This document shows positions 11,732 to 23,569 of a stretch of 64,000 bases of DNA, in pieces. The translations under genes were made by a program, and so were the position numbers. The DNA comes from Typhlomys cinereus (Eukaryota; Chordata; Mammalia; Rodentia; Platacanthomyidae), in NCBI GenBank assembly GCA_023101885.1, contig JALPQD010000514.1, positions 773,602 through 837,601 on the forward strand. Reading direction: 5' to 3'. The stretch's first letter is position 1; the number at the start of each line of letters is the position of its first letter. The notes below the pieces were generated by a model. That model ran no database searches. It saw only the letters and a program-made list of their open reading frames with translations, and was not told where the DNA came from.

Positions 11732-11781
<50 letters not shown>

Positions 11782-11782
11782 G
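11458..11782 (+). repeat. tRNA-derived SINE with TG-repeat tail
   Basis: The head is 'ccagtgggttcagtggttat' and the body includes 'tgctgtcatcccagcactcg', 'gcctgcctccaaagcc' and 'gatgttgtcctctgacccct'. A (TG)n tract follows at about 11,738-11,780. Confidence 0.7.
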
Positions 11783-12187
11783 TGTTAATTAATACTCCTA
11801 TATTTTGGATGTCTTTCTCACTGTTTAGACTTTGAATAATTGAACCAGTGCTTCTAAAAAATATAGTCTTAAAGAATATGAGTATGAATAAGAAGAAAGG
11901 CTATGTTGGGGTTGGTTAATAACTCACATTACTATTATGATGTAGAGATGCTTCAATTATTTTTAATGTCATGATGTGTAAGTGCACATAGAGATAGATG
12001 TAAATAGTATGGAAAGTGCCCCTAAACTTATGGTAGCAATAATAAATTGTTGTTAATTGTTAATGGACGGAAGCAGATTATAAGAAAGATTCTGGCTACA
12101 TATCCGTAAAAAAGAGAAACAGAGACAGAAAGAGAGAAATAAAGACAGAAAGACAGACATTGATTGCTGAGTTTAAAAGTGAAACTC

Positions 12188-12469
12188 AGATTAGAGAGAT
12201 GGCTCAGTGCTAAGACTTGTCTCGTGAACAGAAGGATCTGAGTTTGGATCCCCAGATCTCACATAAAAGAACCAGGCTAAAAGGCAGCAGCTTGCATTTC
12301 CAGTTCTGAGGGAAAAGCCTGGGAGAATTAGCAATTATTTTTAATGTCATGTTGTGTGAGCAAAGTACAAAGGAGGTGGAAGCAATCCAGGATAATTCCT
12401 GAAGTCACACTTGGGTCTCTACAGACCCAATGGCCTCTGATACACACAGACACTCACAGACACAGACAG

Positions 12470-12517
<48 letters not shown>

Positions 12518-12535
12518 ACAGAGAGAGAAGTAAAA
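12188..12535 (+). repeat. tRNA-derived SINE with CT-repeat tail
   Basis: 'agagagatggctcagtgc' followed by 'gatctgagtttggatcccca' is a clear tRNA-like head with a recognisable B box. It ends in (CT)n at about 12,474-12,514. Apparent ORFs through the tail are simple-repeat translations. Confidence 0.8.
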
Positions 12536-12854
12536 CATAAAAAAGGAAACTATTTCTAATTACAAATCCAAATGGCGAATAATGCCAAAATTAGATGGTT
12601 CTAGGACAAAGAGCAAGTCTAAAAGAGGAGCTGGTGAATCATCTACAGAGTCTTAACAGGACTCGAAGGAGTGGCATGGAATCTGGTAGGATGAAGAGCA
12701 CCTCTAGGAATCCTGAAGGCCCTTTCACAGACCCTCCCTCTTAAAGGAGCCTCAGAAACCTTAAGGACTTTCTCAGAGCTCATGATAAAGCAGGGCTTGC
12801 CTTTAAGAACCTAATGTGAGGTTAGATCTTACATAGCAACAATAGCTGTTTCTG

Positions 12855-12950
12855 CGCCTTCAGGGGTCACTGTGAGCACTAAAGACGACACATTTGTAAA
12901 GCGAAAATGCATGGTGTTTGGCAGCATAAATGCTCAGTAATTAAAACATA
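12855..12950 (+). repeat. MIR 3' part
   Basis: 'actgtgagcactaaagacga' leads into 'tgtaaagcgaaaatgcatgg', 'gtgtttggcagcataaatgc' and 'tcagtaatt'. This tracks the MIR 3' region (guttural 'gtaaagcgctt...gcctggcac...gctcaataaa'). Confidence 0.6.
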
Positions 12951-14025
12951 TCAAAAGCTAACTTTTCTGCTTGTTTTGCTTTGTTCAAAATATTTTGCAT
13001 GGCACAAGAGTAGGCAAGAGATGAAAAATCTGTGCTTTGAATTTGAAGCGCTTAGAGAAAGGGAGAGAAAATATGGAATTCCAGAGAAACTGCATTGTCA
13101 TCTTCCTGACAGGATCCTTTTTTTTTTTTTTTTTGTAAAGTTAATAGAAGTGGAATTCCTTCTGTGATTGTCTATAAAATTGTAAAATTTATCTTGGAGA
13201 GAAATCAGGTTATATAAGGCACTTAATTCCTGTCCTCAGCCTTGAACACAAAATTGCAAATGTTTGTATCCAGTGAATAATGATTAAATTAGAAGTGAGG
13301 GATCATGTCTATCAAGTTTGGGAGGTGGATTCCTCCGTGGTTCATATCTGTTCATTCTGAAGGAAGCAGGGCTAGTTTTTCCTTTCTAGTCAGCTGCTTC
13401 CTACACTACAGCCCTCTCCATAATCCCACCTCCCCTGTCACCCTCCGCCTGCTACTATTGCTGAATACATACTCCTCACGTAGAGTCAGATATTGCAAGG
13501 CAGTGTTGTGTTTGGGGCATTTAATTTTTTTCTAGAAAATAAAAAAAATAAATCTCCACCTAGAATTTTGGGATAGATGGACCATACTTAAGGAACACAT
13601 CAAACCACAAAGTCACTGTGACCAAAAAATTACAAAAGTCCTTCCTAACTTTTCCCATGCTTGGTCATAATTAATGCAAGAGATGTTGAAATGCAACCAA
13701 TGAACCTTGCTGGCTCCCACCTGTGGTCACTCCGCAGGGGTAAAGGCAAGAGATTTCCTGCAGATATCTCATTCAGAAGCCTTTTGTACAGACCAAGCAC
13801 AGCCAGAGCCAATAACCACTCGATCTGAATGCCCCCATTCTATGTCTGATAAATGGTCATCGCCTCTTTACATTTGGAAACTCTTGCCAAGTCAGACGAG
13901 TCACTGGAACACTGCAAAGGTTTTTGCCAGATCCCCTAACAGTTAGCTTAGCTGTGGCTGTTCCCGCTGAATGCTCCCTTCTTCCTTTACATGGAATTTT
14001 CCAGGCACCCAGTGAGTGGGACTAG
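12951..14025. other. Unique sequence, no gene supported
   Basis: Contains a T15-type run near 13,118-13,133. Open frames of 76 to 86 codons (12,907-13,167; 13,305-13,535; 13,707-13,946) have no recognisable domain. Confidence 0.4.
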
Positions 14026-14029
14026 CGTT

Positions 14030-14335
14030 GTGGTAGTTAAGCAAGTCATGTGCAATGAAATGATGTCACCGGTTATGATGAAAGCCCCGCTTCCTCAGAT
14101 GGTTCCATTTCGTGCTCACATGACAAATTAAATATGCAAATTCCTTTGCTCCTTGAACCGCTCCTTTGGAGAGGCAGAAGAGGTCCCAAAAATATCTATA
14201 AATTGAAGCAGGAGGACATGCATAGCTTTCAGTCATCTGAATAATGATTCTCCTGACTGAGAAAAGGGCAAACAGTAAATAATTTCCTTTTATTTAATAC
14301 CAAAGATGCAAAGTGGATGGGGATGTACTTTCACA
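14030..14335. promoter_or_regulatory. Candidate conserved non-coding element
   Basis: Unique, repeat-free sequence with a dense set of binding-site-like words: a CRE-like 'tgatgtca', an octamer-like 'atgcaaat' in 'aatatgcaaattcc', a MEF2/SRF-like AT core in 'aaaaatatctataaattg', and TAAT-type sites. Function is inferred only from motif density and the absence of repeats. A cross-species alignment would decide. Confidence 0.25.
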
Positions 14336-14825
14336 TTTATCTTTGAAATGCTGTCCAAAAAAATTGTCTCAGCTCAAAGGGAAAGTCTTTTAATACAATC
14401 AAAAAATAATTTTAAAAAGAGAGGAACATTCCAAAGCAAAGACTGAATTCATACTTATTTGGAATGCAGGAAGTACTCTCTGCGGAGGGGGGTGGGGAAG
14501 GAAGGATAAATGTTAAGGTCCGTAGACCTTTCCCACCGGGAATAACTCTGGGACATAATGAGACAGAAATGTTTGACAGGTTTCCCCAAGGAGAAAGCCA
14601 ACAGGCTGTTTCAATGGCAACTGCAGAAACATGCCAGCAAATTTCTTAGACTTCTCACCCACTGAAATTTTAGGAAATTGGACCTAATTTTACAAGTAGC
14701 TAATTCTAACTTCCTACTGTATGTTCCTCTTACTAAATGATAAGAAGTGAATTGTTTGATCAGAACACTAGGACAGCTATAACCATACTCCTAATTTCAC
14801 ATAAAGATTCATAAATCAAAATTCC
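14336..14825. other. Unique sequence
   Basis: No repeat or gene recognised. A 61-codon open frame at 14,464-14,649 has no recognisable domain. Confidence 0.35.
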
Positions 14826-14827
14826 CT

Positions 14828-15025
14828 AATATGGGTTAGAGAGAAGGCACATAGTGACAAGTGTCTATAATCCTGAGACTCTCCTAAAGCTCCTGGGCCA
14901 CCTAGATGGACTTATGTAGCAACAGGAAAGAGATCTGATGTCAAACAAGGTATAAAGGCAAGGGATAGCCGCCAAAGATTGTCCTTTGCTCTCTAGATAC
15001 ATACCATGGGCTTATATACTACCCA

Positions 15026-15079
<54 letters not shown>

Positions 15080-15080
15080 A
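14828..15080 (+). repeat. Diverged tRNA-derived SINE with CA-repeat tail
   Basis: 'gggttagagagaaggcacat' resembles the SINE head, 'gattgtcctttgctctctag' resembles its 3' body, and a pure (CA)n tract follows at about 15,030-15,076. Confidence 0.5.
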
Positions 15081-15547
15081 CCACAACAAAAATGAGAAAC
15101 AAATTATCTGGCATGTTGCAACTTCTTATATTTTAATACTTAATTAGAATTTCAAATACAATAGCCACTATCGAAATCAATGCAGTTACATAGGCAAGAT
15201 CTCTGCTGTTGTGCCCAAAGTTACTTCTATACCTTGTAGAGGTTGTGTAGAAAAGATACATATGCATGTCTAAGATTAGTACTGAATGTTCAATGAAACT
15301 GAGAAGAAAATCTATGCCATGGTAAGTTTAATTAAGAAAAGAGAAGAAATAAGATTCTAACCACCAAGGAAAGGAATAAATGCTATGTTACATACTTTTT
15401 AATAATCACCTGAAACCTGTACACATACGTAATTCCTCCCATCAAGAGATAAAATTTGTCCTTTGAATCAGAGCTGACAGAAAACTTGATGCAAAAGCAA
15501 AAAAGGAAGTGGAGAGATTTCATTTCATTGGGACTTTTGAATTTGTA

Positions 15548-15955
15548 GCAGCTACTCTATATATTGATAATAAATTCACAACCAAACAGCTTATGGGAAC
15601 AAGGGACTTTATTTTAGTTTACATATGTCTGGTCATGGTTCTTAATCCAATGTGGCAGGAGAGTCCACACCAACACCCCAGGGAACTGGGACACACTATG
15701 TCCACAGAGCTGCTGAGGGCCAATCCTCACTTGCCAGAGCAGCATGTCGTACTACCTTAACCAGTTCCTTCCATCTTACTTACCTTCCCAGGGACTAGTC
15801 CAAGCCACCACAGGCTGACCCTTCTCAATCAGTTAAACCATCTCCTTCAGGCTTGCTCAGGGCTTAACTTAACTACTAATTCTTCGCAACTGTGCTCAAA
15901 GCTCAAACCTTTGCTTGTCAAGTATGAATCTAACCATGACAGCCTTAAGATACCA
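15548..15955 (-). repeat. LTR-like dispersed repeat, family A copy 3 (antisense)
   Basis: Shares 'ccaaacagcttatgggaaca', 'caggagagtccacaccaaca', 'ccagggaactgggaca', 'gggactagtccaagccacca' and 'ctcaaagctcaaacctt' with the copies at 4,546 and 62,765, in the same orientation. Confidence 0.65.
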
Positions 15956-16039
15956 TGAAACCTCCCTTCTTACTTTCTTGGAAACAAGTCATGTAAAGAA
16001 ACTTAGGCCATTTTATAACATGGTGAAAGACCACATGGA

Positions 16040-16440
16040 TAAAGAAAGGCTATTGTGGATTGCATGTAAAAGTCTCCCACAGGCTCATGTATATGAACAT
16101 TTAGTCCGTACTTGGTGGTGCTGTTTTGGGAAATTATGGAACCTTTGAGAGATGGCACTGGGCTAGGAGTGGGTCACTAGAGACTGGGCCTGGAGGCTTA
16201 TAGCTCGACTCCACTTCCTGTCCCACCTCTGCTTCCTGGTCCACAGAAATGTTCACCCACATCTTTCACTTACTCCTGTAGCCAGAAGAGCCTGAAATGA
16301 GGCAGACTCATACTGGTGCCTTAGAGGATGTCACCTCACACCATCAGCCAAAATAAATACTGTCTTCCTCGAGTTGTTTCTTTCAAGTTGTTTCAAGCTG
16401 CTTGTATCGTGTCACAGCAGTAAGAAAAATAACGAATACA
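16040..16440 (+). repeat. MaLR/MT-type LTR (sense)
   Basis: 'atgaacatttagtccgtact', 'tggtggtgctgttttgggaa' and 'gtgggtcactagagactggg' are LTR landmarks of rodent MT/ORR1-like elements. Further on come 'cagccaaaataaatactgtc' (polyadenylation signal) and the terminal 'cagcagtaagaaaaataacg'. Confidence 0.7.
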
Positions 16441-16931
16441 GAAAATTAGTAGCAATAAGAGGAGTCGTTGCTATGGCAAAAGTGAACATGTGGTCCATAG
16501 GCATTTTAAACTGGTTTGGATTTGGGCCTGTGGGCTAGAAAAACCCTAGAATGCAGTAAGCAAAATTTAATAGCCATTCTGATGTACACTGGGAAGACCA
16601 AGATTCCCACAGAAAGGGTATCAGCACCACTGTACTCACTGAGCTTTATAGAGGAACAAGGACTCTGGTCAGGAATCGGGTTAGAGGATGTTCCTGTGAT
16701 ATTTTAACAAAATCTACCTGAATTCTTCCAGCGTTCTGAAACTCGAACCCAGTTAAATTAAATCATAGTGAACAAATTCACTTGGTGGAGAAAATTTCAA
16801 GGCCTCACAGCATTTAGGCCGTGGCATGGTTTCTATTTACTGCTTTCCAATGAGAAAGGGCAGCAAATATAGCAGACGCGTGATACATGTGCAGCTTAGC
16901 AAAGGAAAGAGCGTATGTGGATTTAAAGTTG

Positions 16932-17056
16932 TGGACAAGGCATCTGTGTATGAACATTTAGTCCCCACCTGGTGGTGCTGTTTTGGGAAATTGTGGAACC
17001 TTTGAGAAGTGGCGCTGGGCTAATAGGAGTGGGTCACTGGAGGCTAAAGAGATTAG
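16932..17056 (+). repeat. Partial MaLR-type LTR (sense)
   Basis: About 125 bases are nearly identical to 16,085-16,185: 'tgaacatttagtccccacct', 'ggtggtgctgttttgggaaa' and 'gagtgggtcactggaggcta'. The 3' half with the polyadenylation signal is missing. Confidence 0.7.
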
Positions 17057-17555
17057 TGTCAGTAAACAGAAGCGATAGGCTTTTCACTGGAAGGAACCAC
17101 ACACATCAGACATAAAAACACAAAGGCAGTTGAGAATTCCATGAGAAGTCAGAAATTTTTAGGTCACTATGCTAGAAAATGGTCAAGCAGGGAAATGTTT
17201 TGCCACAAGGATTCCAGATGGTGCTATCCTCAGCAGCAAGTACTGGGCAGGGAGCTAAAGAGTTGGGTGTTTGACTACTGAGTTTTGATTCTTGCTTTGC
17301 AACATTCAGTCTTCCCTTGCTATCCTTCTGTTCTTTCCTTTTAAAGTAGGACTATCTGTTCAGTGTCATAGTATGCTCTAAGTATAAAAACTGATCTTTT
17401 CTTTCACAAGGTTTCACTGTTAAGGAATGCTTAAAGCTTCAAAATAGACTCTGTGCTGTTGAATGGTATTGGAACTATAAAGCTATGAGGACTTTTAGAG
17501 TTAGACTGAATGAATTTTATATTATGAGATTGGATATGAGAAATGAATGTCATGA
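17057..17555. other. Unique sequence
   Basis: No gene or repeat recognised. Confidence 0.35.
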
Positions 17556-17559
17556 CTTA

Positions 17560-18030
17560 ATGTGTGAAGTGTACCCCACTAGGCTGATGTATCTGAACAC
17601 ACGGTCCCCACCCAGTGGTACTATTTTTTGTAGGTGGTGGAAACTTCATAATAGCCCACTTGACTGGATTAAGAGAAGATGAGTAAAACATACCTCTGTG
17701 TGTGTCTGTCCAGGTGTTCAAGAGATAATTAGATCATAAAGACTCTGATCTGATGAATAAATTAAACCATTTATGGATTCATATTATAATGTTAGCATTA
17801 TATGAAGCAGTGAAAAAAGTAGGGAGAGACCGAGTTGAAGGAAGTAGGCGTATCCTTGGAGGGCTGAGTGTAACCCTGTCTCTTTCCTATGTTCACTCTC
17901 TCTGGCTCCTGACTGCCATCATGCAGGTTTCTTTTGCTCTGCCATGCCTTCCCCAGCATGATGGATTGACACTGTAGAAACCGTGAGCCAAAATACCACT
18001 TTCTTCCTTTATGTTTGTTTTCTTGGCTTT
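17560..18030 (+). repeat. MaLR-type LTR (sense), diverged
   Basis: 'gatgtatctgaacacacggt' and 'ccccacccagtggtactatt' parallel the LTR at 16,085. The 3' half has 'ccccagcatgatggattgac' followed by 'ccgtgagccaaaataccact', typical of MT/ORR1-like LTR ends. A foreign AT-rich stretch around 17,700-17,800 may be an insertion or local divergence. Confidence 0.55.
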
Positions 18031-18148
18031 TCTGTCATAGTCCCATGTCCCCAACCCCAGACAAAAGTCACATGGTGAAATTCCAGAAAGCTTAATCTTA
18101 TAAATAGGCAACAATTGCTTCCTAAAGTCTGTCATAAGGATAAGATGG

Positions 18149-18149
<1 letters not shown>

Positions 18150-18231
<82 letters not shown>
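18150..18231 (+). repeat. Compound (GT)n(GA)n microsatellite
   Basis: A pure GT run of about 48 bases passes directly into a GA run of about 34 bases. Confidence 0.97.
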
Positions 18232-18233
<2 letters not shown>

Positions 18234-18399
18234 GGGGAATGAATATAGAAACACTGTGGAAAGGCTATAGAAAAGTGAAGTTAACAAAAGTTTTTATGTC
18301 AATTACAGCGATTAGGAATATTGGAGAAATTTCTAGAAGTATGCCTCAATATAACCCAAACCAAGCTACAAGAAAGCTGTATTGAGTAAATACATGTCT

Positions 18400-19800
18400 A
18401 CACATAGATACTGATTGCTTTGCAGGAGTGCTAGGCAGGAAATGAATGTGTTTCTTAGTTTAGTCCAAGTCGCTAATATTAAGAGAAAGGTGAAGTAAGA
18501 CTTGCATCAGTTAAGACTTACACATGAGATCTTCAGGCTCTCTCGGAGAGATGGAACTTACAAGCTGGATCTTTGCCAAGTGCTTAGTTCTACAAGCAGT
18601 TACTTTATCTCAAAATGAAGAGAATTCCCCAACAGAAAAGATAAGTACAAACTTAATGTATCTAAGGTTTTGTACTGAGAACGCTATATCTCATTTCCCC
18701 ATGTCATAACACTCTACAGGCAGCCAAGTGACAAATGAATTAACACATCAAAATCCCCAGAAACTGCTAGGACCATAAAAGCTGTGTTTCACAAGGAAAT
18801 GTATTGTATTTGATAATGAGATAAAACATATTCACTGAAAAAGCCCATAATTTCAGGACACCTGACAAGTGAATTATTGTTTTCATGACAGAAATTTCAA
18901 GGTGACAAGAAAAAAAACTGAATATTAAGCAACTATATAAAGTAAAAAAAAAAACCTTTATACTGAAATTTTCATTTTCTAATGTTTATTGCTATGAATT
19001 AGCTCTTTGACAAATCAACTTATTTATGTGCTTGATATTCACTCAAATATAGGCTTTAAAATATTAATCTATTAAAATTTTCACAAATTTTTTGATATTT
19101 GTACCTAAAATTGTATTGTATGCTTTCAAAATCACATAAAAATTTTAATGGTTTCCATAACTTTGTTTTCCATTCTATTTTATGTGTCGGTTAACATTAG
19201 GTAAAAATGCTACTGTAGAAAAGAGATTCATGTACGTGTTATAATTGTATGAAAACAGAATAATGACCACTTGTTCTTGATATTATTTTCATGCCTTTTG
19301 TTTCTAATAAGAATATCCTAAAGAAATCAAAACATAACAAGTATCCTGTTGTGATAATAAGACTTGAGTTTAAAACAACTCAAAACTGATTACAGATTAA
19401 AATAGCCACTTAAGTTTGATAAAGTGTAGTCAGAGTATGGTAAGAGAAACAATAAAAAAGCTACTTGTGTTAGAAAAAACACTGTTGAAGAAACTCCTTC
19501 TGTTAGTGAAATTAATTAGCAAAATATTGATAATAATCTCCCTTTTATAGTGTTACATGGCCTTAGACAAGTGTCATCATTACCTAACACATCATGGAAA
19601 TCACATTTTACAAGTGGAAAAGAATGAGACTAAGAAACCAACCCATACTTTTGTACCAGCAAAGACTATACCTTCACCAATCTAGAACAAAATCAGAATT
19701 GTTTTGGTATTTGCAACAGCAGAGATTTCTTCTCTATTGTAGAGCCTCAAATTGGTAAGAATGTTAAAGATTTAAGACCGAATCACTACTTTTTAAAAAA
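18400..19800. other. AT-rich unique sequence, no gene seen
   Basis: Long AT-rich stretch with no recognised repeat family or coding signature. 'caagtgtcatcattaccta' near 19,570 recalls a MIR core but too weakly to call. Confidence 0.4.
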
Positions 19801-19802
19801 TT

Positions 19803-19867
19803 TCAGTGTGTATGTGTGCGTGTGCATGTGCGTGTGCGTGCGTGCGTGCATGCATGCGTGCATGCGT

Positions 19868-19903
<36 letters not shown>

Positions 19904-20140
19904 AGAGTACTTAAGTATGTGCATCTGTAAAGGACCCAAGGGTGACATTTGGATTCATCCTGGCTTCCCTACCTCCTTATTACTTTGCTCTAGAATTTCC
20001 CAGGCTCCTCCTTGCAGGGCTGGAATTGCAGGCTGATGCTATCTGCCCACGCTTTAACGTGGGATCTGGGAATCTGAACTCAGGTTCTTCTGCTTGGGAG
20101 GGCAAAGGCTTTAACCCTAACCATGTCTCCATCCCCCAAG
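19803..20140 (-). repeat. Antisense SINE with GT/GC repeat (family S2 copy 1)
   Basis: A (GT/GC)n tract at about 19,807-19,901 is followed by 'gacccaagggtgacatttgg' and 'aatttcccaggctcctcctt'. The end is 'tgggatctgggaatctgaac' then 'tcaggttcttctgcttggga'. On the minus strand this is a tRNA-like head, body and CA tail. The same blocks recur at 20,840, 36,783 and 41,098. Confidence 0.75.
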
Positions 20141-20679
20141 TGAGCCTTAATTAAAATCAGAGTCACCTTAGAAACTTTTGGTTTCCATTTAAATTAAAAA
20201 TATACCTAGAACTTTTTAAAACAATAGTTTTTAACATTTATTCATGAAACTACACAAGGAAAATTTGTATCATCATGTTCACTATCCTTTAATGGAAATA
20301 AGGTATTTCTTTAGTTATGAACACTGTTGATAAGCTGTGGTAATATTATTGAATCTTGTGACTTTGTAACAATTGAAATGATATCTATCTTCACATTACC
20401 AATCTACATATATCTCAAAGGATCTCTTTTACAAGTTACTGCTTTGAAATTCTACTAATTATAAGACTTCTGCAAAAAAAAATTTGTTAACACATAAATA
20501 AAAAATATCTACATTGCTAAATCAGAAGTATATTTTTGTGGCTTGGTGATTATATTCCAGTATAATCAATGTTCTCCATAATGCTGTGCATTTTATCCAG
20601 TGTACGTAATGGCATCATTCTAGAAGAAATCTAAAGGCATGGGAAGATTCTGATATGACTTTGGCTTTGTTTATTTATT

Positions 20680-20762
20680 TCTTCAATGCCAAGGATTAAA
20701 CTGAGGGCCTTGTATGTGCTGAGTTAGCACCTTAGCACTGGGATACATCCCCAGCCCTGTGA
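20680..20762 (-). repeat. ID-like SINE (antisense)
   Basis: 'ccaaggattaaactgagggc' followed by 'cttgtatgtgctgagttagc' and 'gggatacatccccagccctg' is the reverse complement of the ID/BC1-type sequence found across rodents. Confidence 0.8.
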
Positions 20763-20839
20763 TTTGTGATACAAATGAATTTCTCTCTTCTACTTTATTA
20801 TTTTTTAATATTTTTTAAATTCGTTATTATTTATTTATT

Positions 20840-21112
20840 CAATTGTGTGTGTATGCATGTGTGCGCATGTGTATGAATGTGTGTGTGTGTGTGCAGAACC
20901 ACAGATGAATACGGGAACCACCATGGACTACCTCCACCTCCTCCTTGTTTACTCTGCCCCTGGATTCACAGGCTCCGCCCTACCAGGACCGGAAACGCAG
21001 GCCACCCCGCTTCCGCCTAGCGTCTATACGTTGGGTCTAGGATCCGAACTTAGGACCTTCCGCCTGCAAGGCAGAGGCTTAACCCCTGAGCCACCTCTCC
21101 AGCCCCTCTCTC
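20840..21112 (-). repeat. Antisense SINE with GT tract (family S2 copy 2)
   Basis: Same layout as 19,803-20,140, with a clearer tRNA-like end: 'ggatccgaacttaggacctt' and 'cccctgagccacctctccag'. The 309-codon open frame running through this SINE and the L1-like tract downstream has no recognisable domain and is most likely a chance product of repeat DNA. Confidence 0.8.
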
Positions 21113-21389
21113 TTCTACTTTATAACCTGGGTCCCTTTCCATCTCTTTTCCACATCGCAACAATTCCTAATGTCCCCTTTAAGGTCAACTGTAGACATTA
21201 CTGGCAGGAAAAAAAAAAAAAGCACAACAAATTTGAAATTTCCTCTAGAAATTTCCAAAAGCTAGAATTAGAAATTAAATCAAAAATCTCTATAAAGGGA
21301 GAGGAAGCCCTGGACAGACAAGTTAAGATGTTGCTTTTGCTTTCTTCTCCCTTTCTTCTTTCTCACCTCCTTCCCTCCCTCTCTTTCTC

Positions 21390-21775
21390 CTTTTGGTTCG
21401 TTGCTTTTGCTTTTATTGAGAATTTTTCATATGAAAACAAAATGAGTTTATGTCCTTGCCCCATACCTGTTGTCTCCCATTTTCCCCCACCCCTCAGCAA
21501 TCCAGCCATGTCCCTCCCACTCTCCTGTCCCTTTGCATGTGTGGATCACAGAGCCGCTTTGGGGTGTCTATGTTACAAAGGAACCTGGTCTCTCTGTGGT
21601 AGTATATTTGCCCCTTCCACAGGCAAACTCACAGTGCCTCCCTCCTTCTTTCATCCCTTTTCTTCCTTTCCTCTTCATTCACAGACACCATACTATTGCC
21701 TTTTCTTTCATCCCCCTTTATCTTTCATAGATGCTTTACCCTATAAATCTTGTGCATATCAATATACATCTTGAG
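21390..21775 (-). repeat. Probable antisense 3'UTR of an older L1
   Basis: A T-rich start and 'cttttattgagaatttttca' lead into C/T-rich tracts ('cccattttcccccacccctc', 'tctcctgtccctttgcatgt') and 'gcctccctccttctttcatc'. This layout matches a reversed L1 3'UTR with its G-rich block. Diverged from the younger copies. Confidence 0.45.
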
Positions 21776-22935
21776 ACCTGCTTTCGAAGGATCATTTCCT
21801 GAAATGATCCAATCTCTTCATGTCCTGTTGTTTTTAGAGAATAATTATTAGTGTGGCAGCACCCTTTCTAACAGCCGAAACTAGGAAGATAATGCATTCT
21901 GGTTTGCCCCACCAAGACAGTCCAGTTTATACTAGATGTCAGACGTAATTATCGATACTCCTCTGCACATTTTGAAGTCTCCTACAACATGTAAAAAATT
22001 GGACACTTCTTCAAGATATAACCTGTTTTCAAAGACTCGACCTAACTAAATGTTCCTGAGATATTATATATTCATTCTGTGGAACACAACACTAAAAAGG
22101 GCTCACTGGATAAATCAACTTGGAAAATGCTTTTGTAAATTCACAATTAATATCAGTGTGTTAAAGTCTTGCAGAGGTCTTGCAGCAGAAAACCTTTTTA
22201 GCTTTGCTATGAACTCAGTGTTTCCCAAGATTATTTAACCATAGAACAGTTTTAGCTTGAGATGGAATTCTCTCTATTTTGAAGCTGTCCTTCGAAAAAC
22301 AGCTCAAAGTGCAAAGATGTGAGGGGGGTGAGGCAGGTAGCAGCTTGCGCACACAGAAGCTCTGGCTGAGTGAGAAAACAACTGGGACCCAGTCTGTCCT
22401 GGCTTCGGACTCACTGCTGAGCACCATTCACATTAGCAACTGTGATCCACAAAGCCGTTTTGGCCCCTGGTTAAGTGAACTCATTTGGATCTAAGTGGTG
22501 CTTTTAATGGTTTCTAATTTTACTCATAAAATTTTTCAATCATAAAAATCCTCATTTTTAGTACCAAATGGGGGACTTTTTCAGCAAATCACTTGATCTA
22601 CAGTCACTGAGGTGATTTTGAAGAGCCCCTTCCATCTGGCCAGTTTTCCGGCTCCCAACCCTGCCAAGATCACACCATGAAGTCAGCTGTTCAGTTCAAC
22701 TTGCAGGAGTTAGCCACTTCCATACTGAGCACATATTTAGCTCATTCGATCTCTTGGTTTCACCTGGTATAGTGTGTGCATGTGTGCCTGGCTTACTCCC
22801 ACTAGATATAGGTATTTAATTAATAAGCCATAAACTACAAGCATAGAGTTCCTTCTGCTTGAACGTCCCCCTGACTGCTCACAAGGAACTTGAAACACAA
22901 AGTAATGATATTATAGAGTGGAACCTTACTGGAAA
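21776..22935. other. Unique sequence, no gene supported
   Basis: Repeat-poor. Short open frames of about 62 to 71 codons (22,050-22,494) are without recognisable domains. Parts such as 21,840-22,000 look non-repetitive and could be conserved, but nothing in one sequence can prove it. Confidence 0.35.
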
Positions 22936-22939
22936 TTAT

Positions 22940-23260
22940 TGTTGCTTCCATCTTTGTACGTGATTGAGTCTGTCCTCATGAAGAGGATCTATGGTGTTAC
23001 ACAGAGGATTCTGAGGGCTCTTCGCTTTTCCTAGTGAGGTACAGCTTCATCCCTTTCGTTCCCACCCTTTTCCGCTCTGAGGACATGGCACCGTCCTGCT
23101 GCAGGATGCAGTAGTGTGCTCCATCTGGGCAGCAGACTGCCACGCTCTGAACCGCCAGCTTTCCTAGTCTTCCGATACGTGAGAAATACATTTCTATTAT
23201 TTGTGAGTGACTGAATCTGAGCTCTTTGGTTTCAGCAGAACGAATGGACTAAGACACTGC
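22940..23260 (+). repeat. MLT/MST-type MaLR LTR (sense)
   Basis: Ends in the classic 'cgaatggactaagaca', preceded by 'gtgagaaatacatttctatt' (polyadenylation-like). The middle has 'gctctgaggacatggcaccg', the expected position of the 'gaggacacagc' block of MLT1-like LTRs. Confidence 0.75.
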
Positions 23261-23310
23261 ATATTTGGCAAAATACTTTGAGCTTAGTGAGGAGTAAAAA
23301 AAACGAGATG

Positions 23311-23559
23311 GAGAGGAAGGAAGAAAGAAAGGAAGGGAGGGAGGGAGGGAGGGAAGGAAGGAGGGAGGGAGGGAAGGAAGGAGGGAGGGAGGGAGAAAAA
23401 AGGAAGGAAGATAAGTAGAAATGGAGAGGAAGGAAGGGAGAGAGGGAGGGAGGGAGGAAGGAAGGAAGGGAGAGAGGTAGGGAGGGAGGGAGGAAGGGAG
23501 GGAGGGAGGGAGGGAGGGAGGGAGGGAGGGAGGGAGGGAGGGAGGGAGGGAGGGAGGGA
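23311..23559 (+). repeat. Polypurine (GGAA/GGGA)n microsatellite
   Basis: About 250 bases of almost pure GGAA, GGGA and AGGG units, with the last 60 or so bases nearly perfect GGGA. Confidence 0.97.
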
Positions 23560-23569
23560 TGACCTTATG

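Noticed and set aside
18155..18260. Cys/Val and Arg/Glu repeat protein
   Set aside because: Translation of the GT and GA microsatellite.
20845..21774. 309-codon plus-strand open frame
   Set aside because: It runs through a GT microsatellite, an antisense SINE and a pyrimidine-rich L1-like tract. The composition follows the repeats and no domain is visible.
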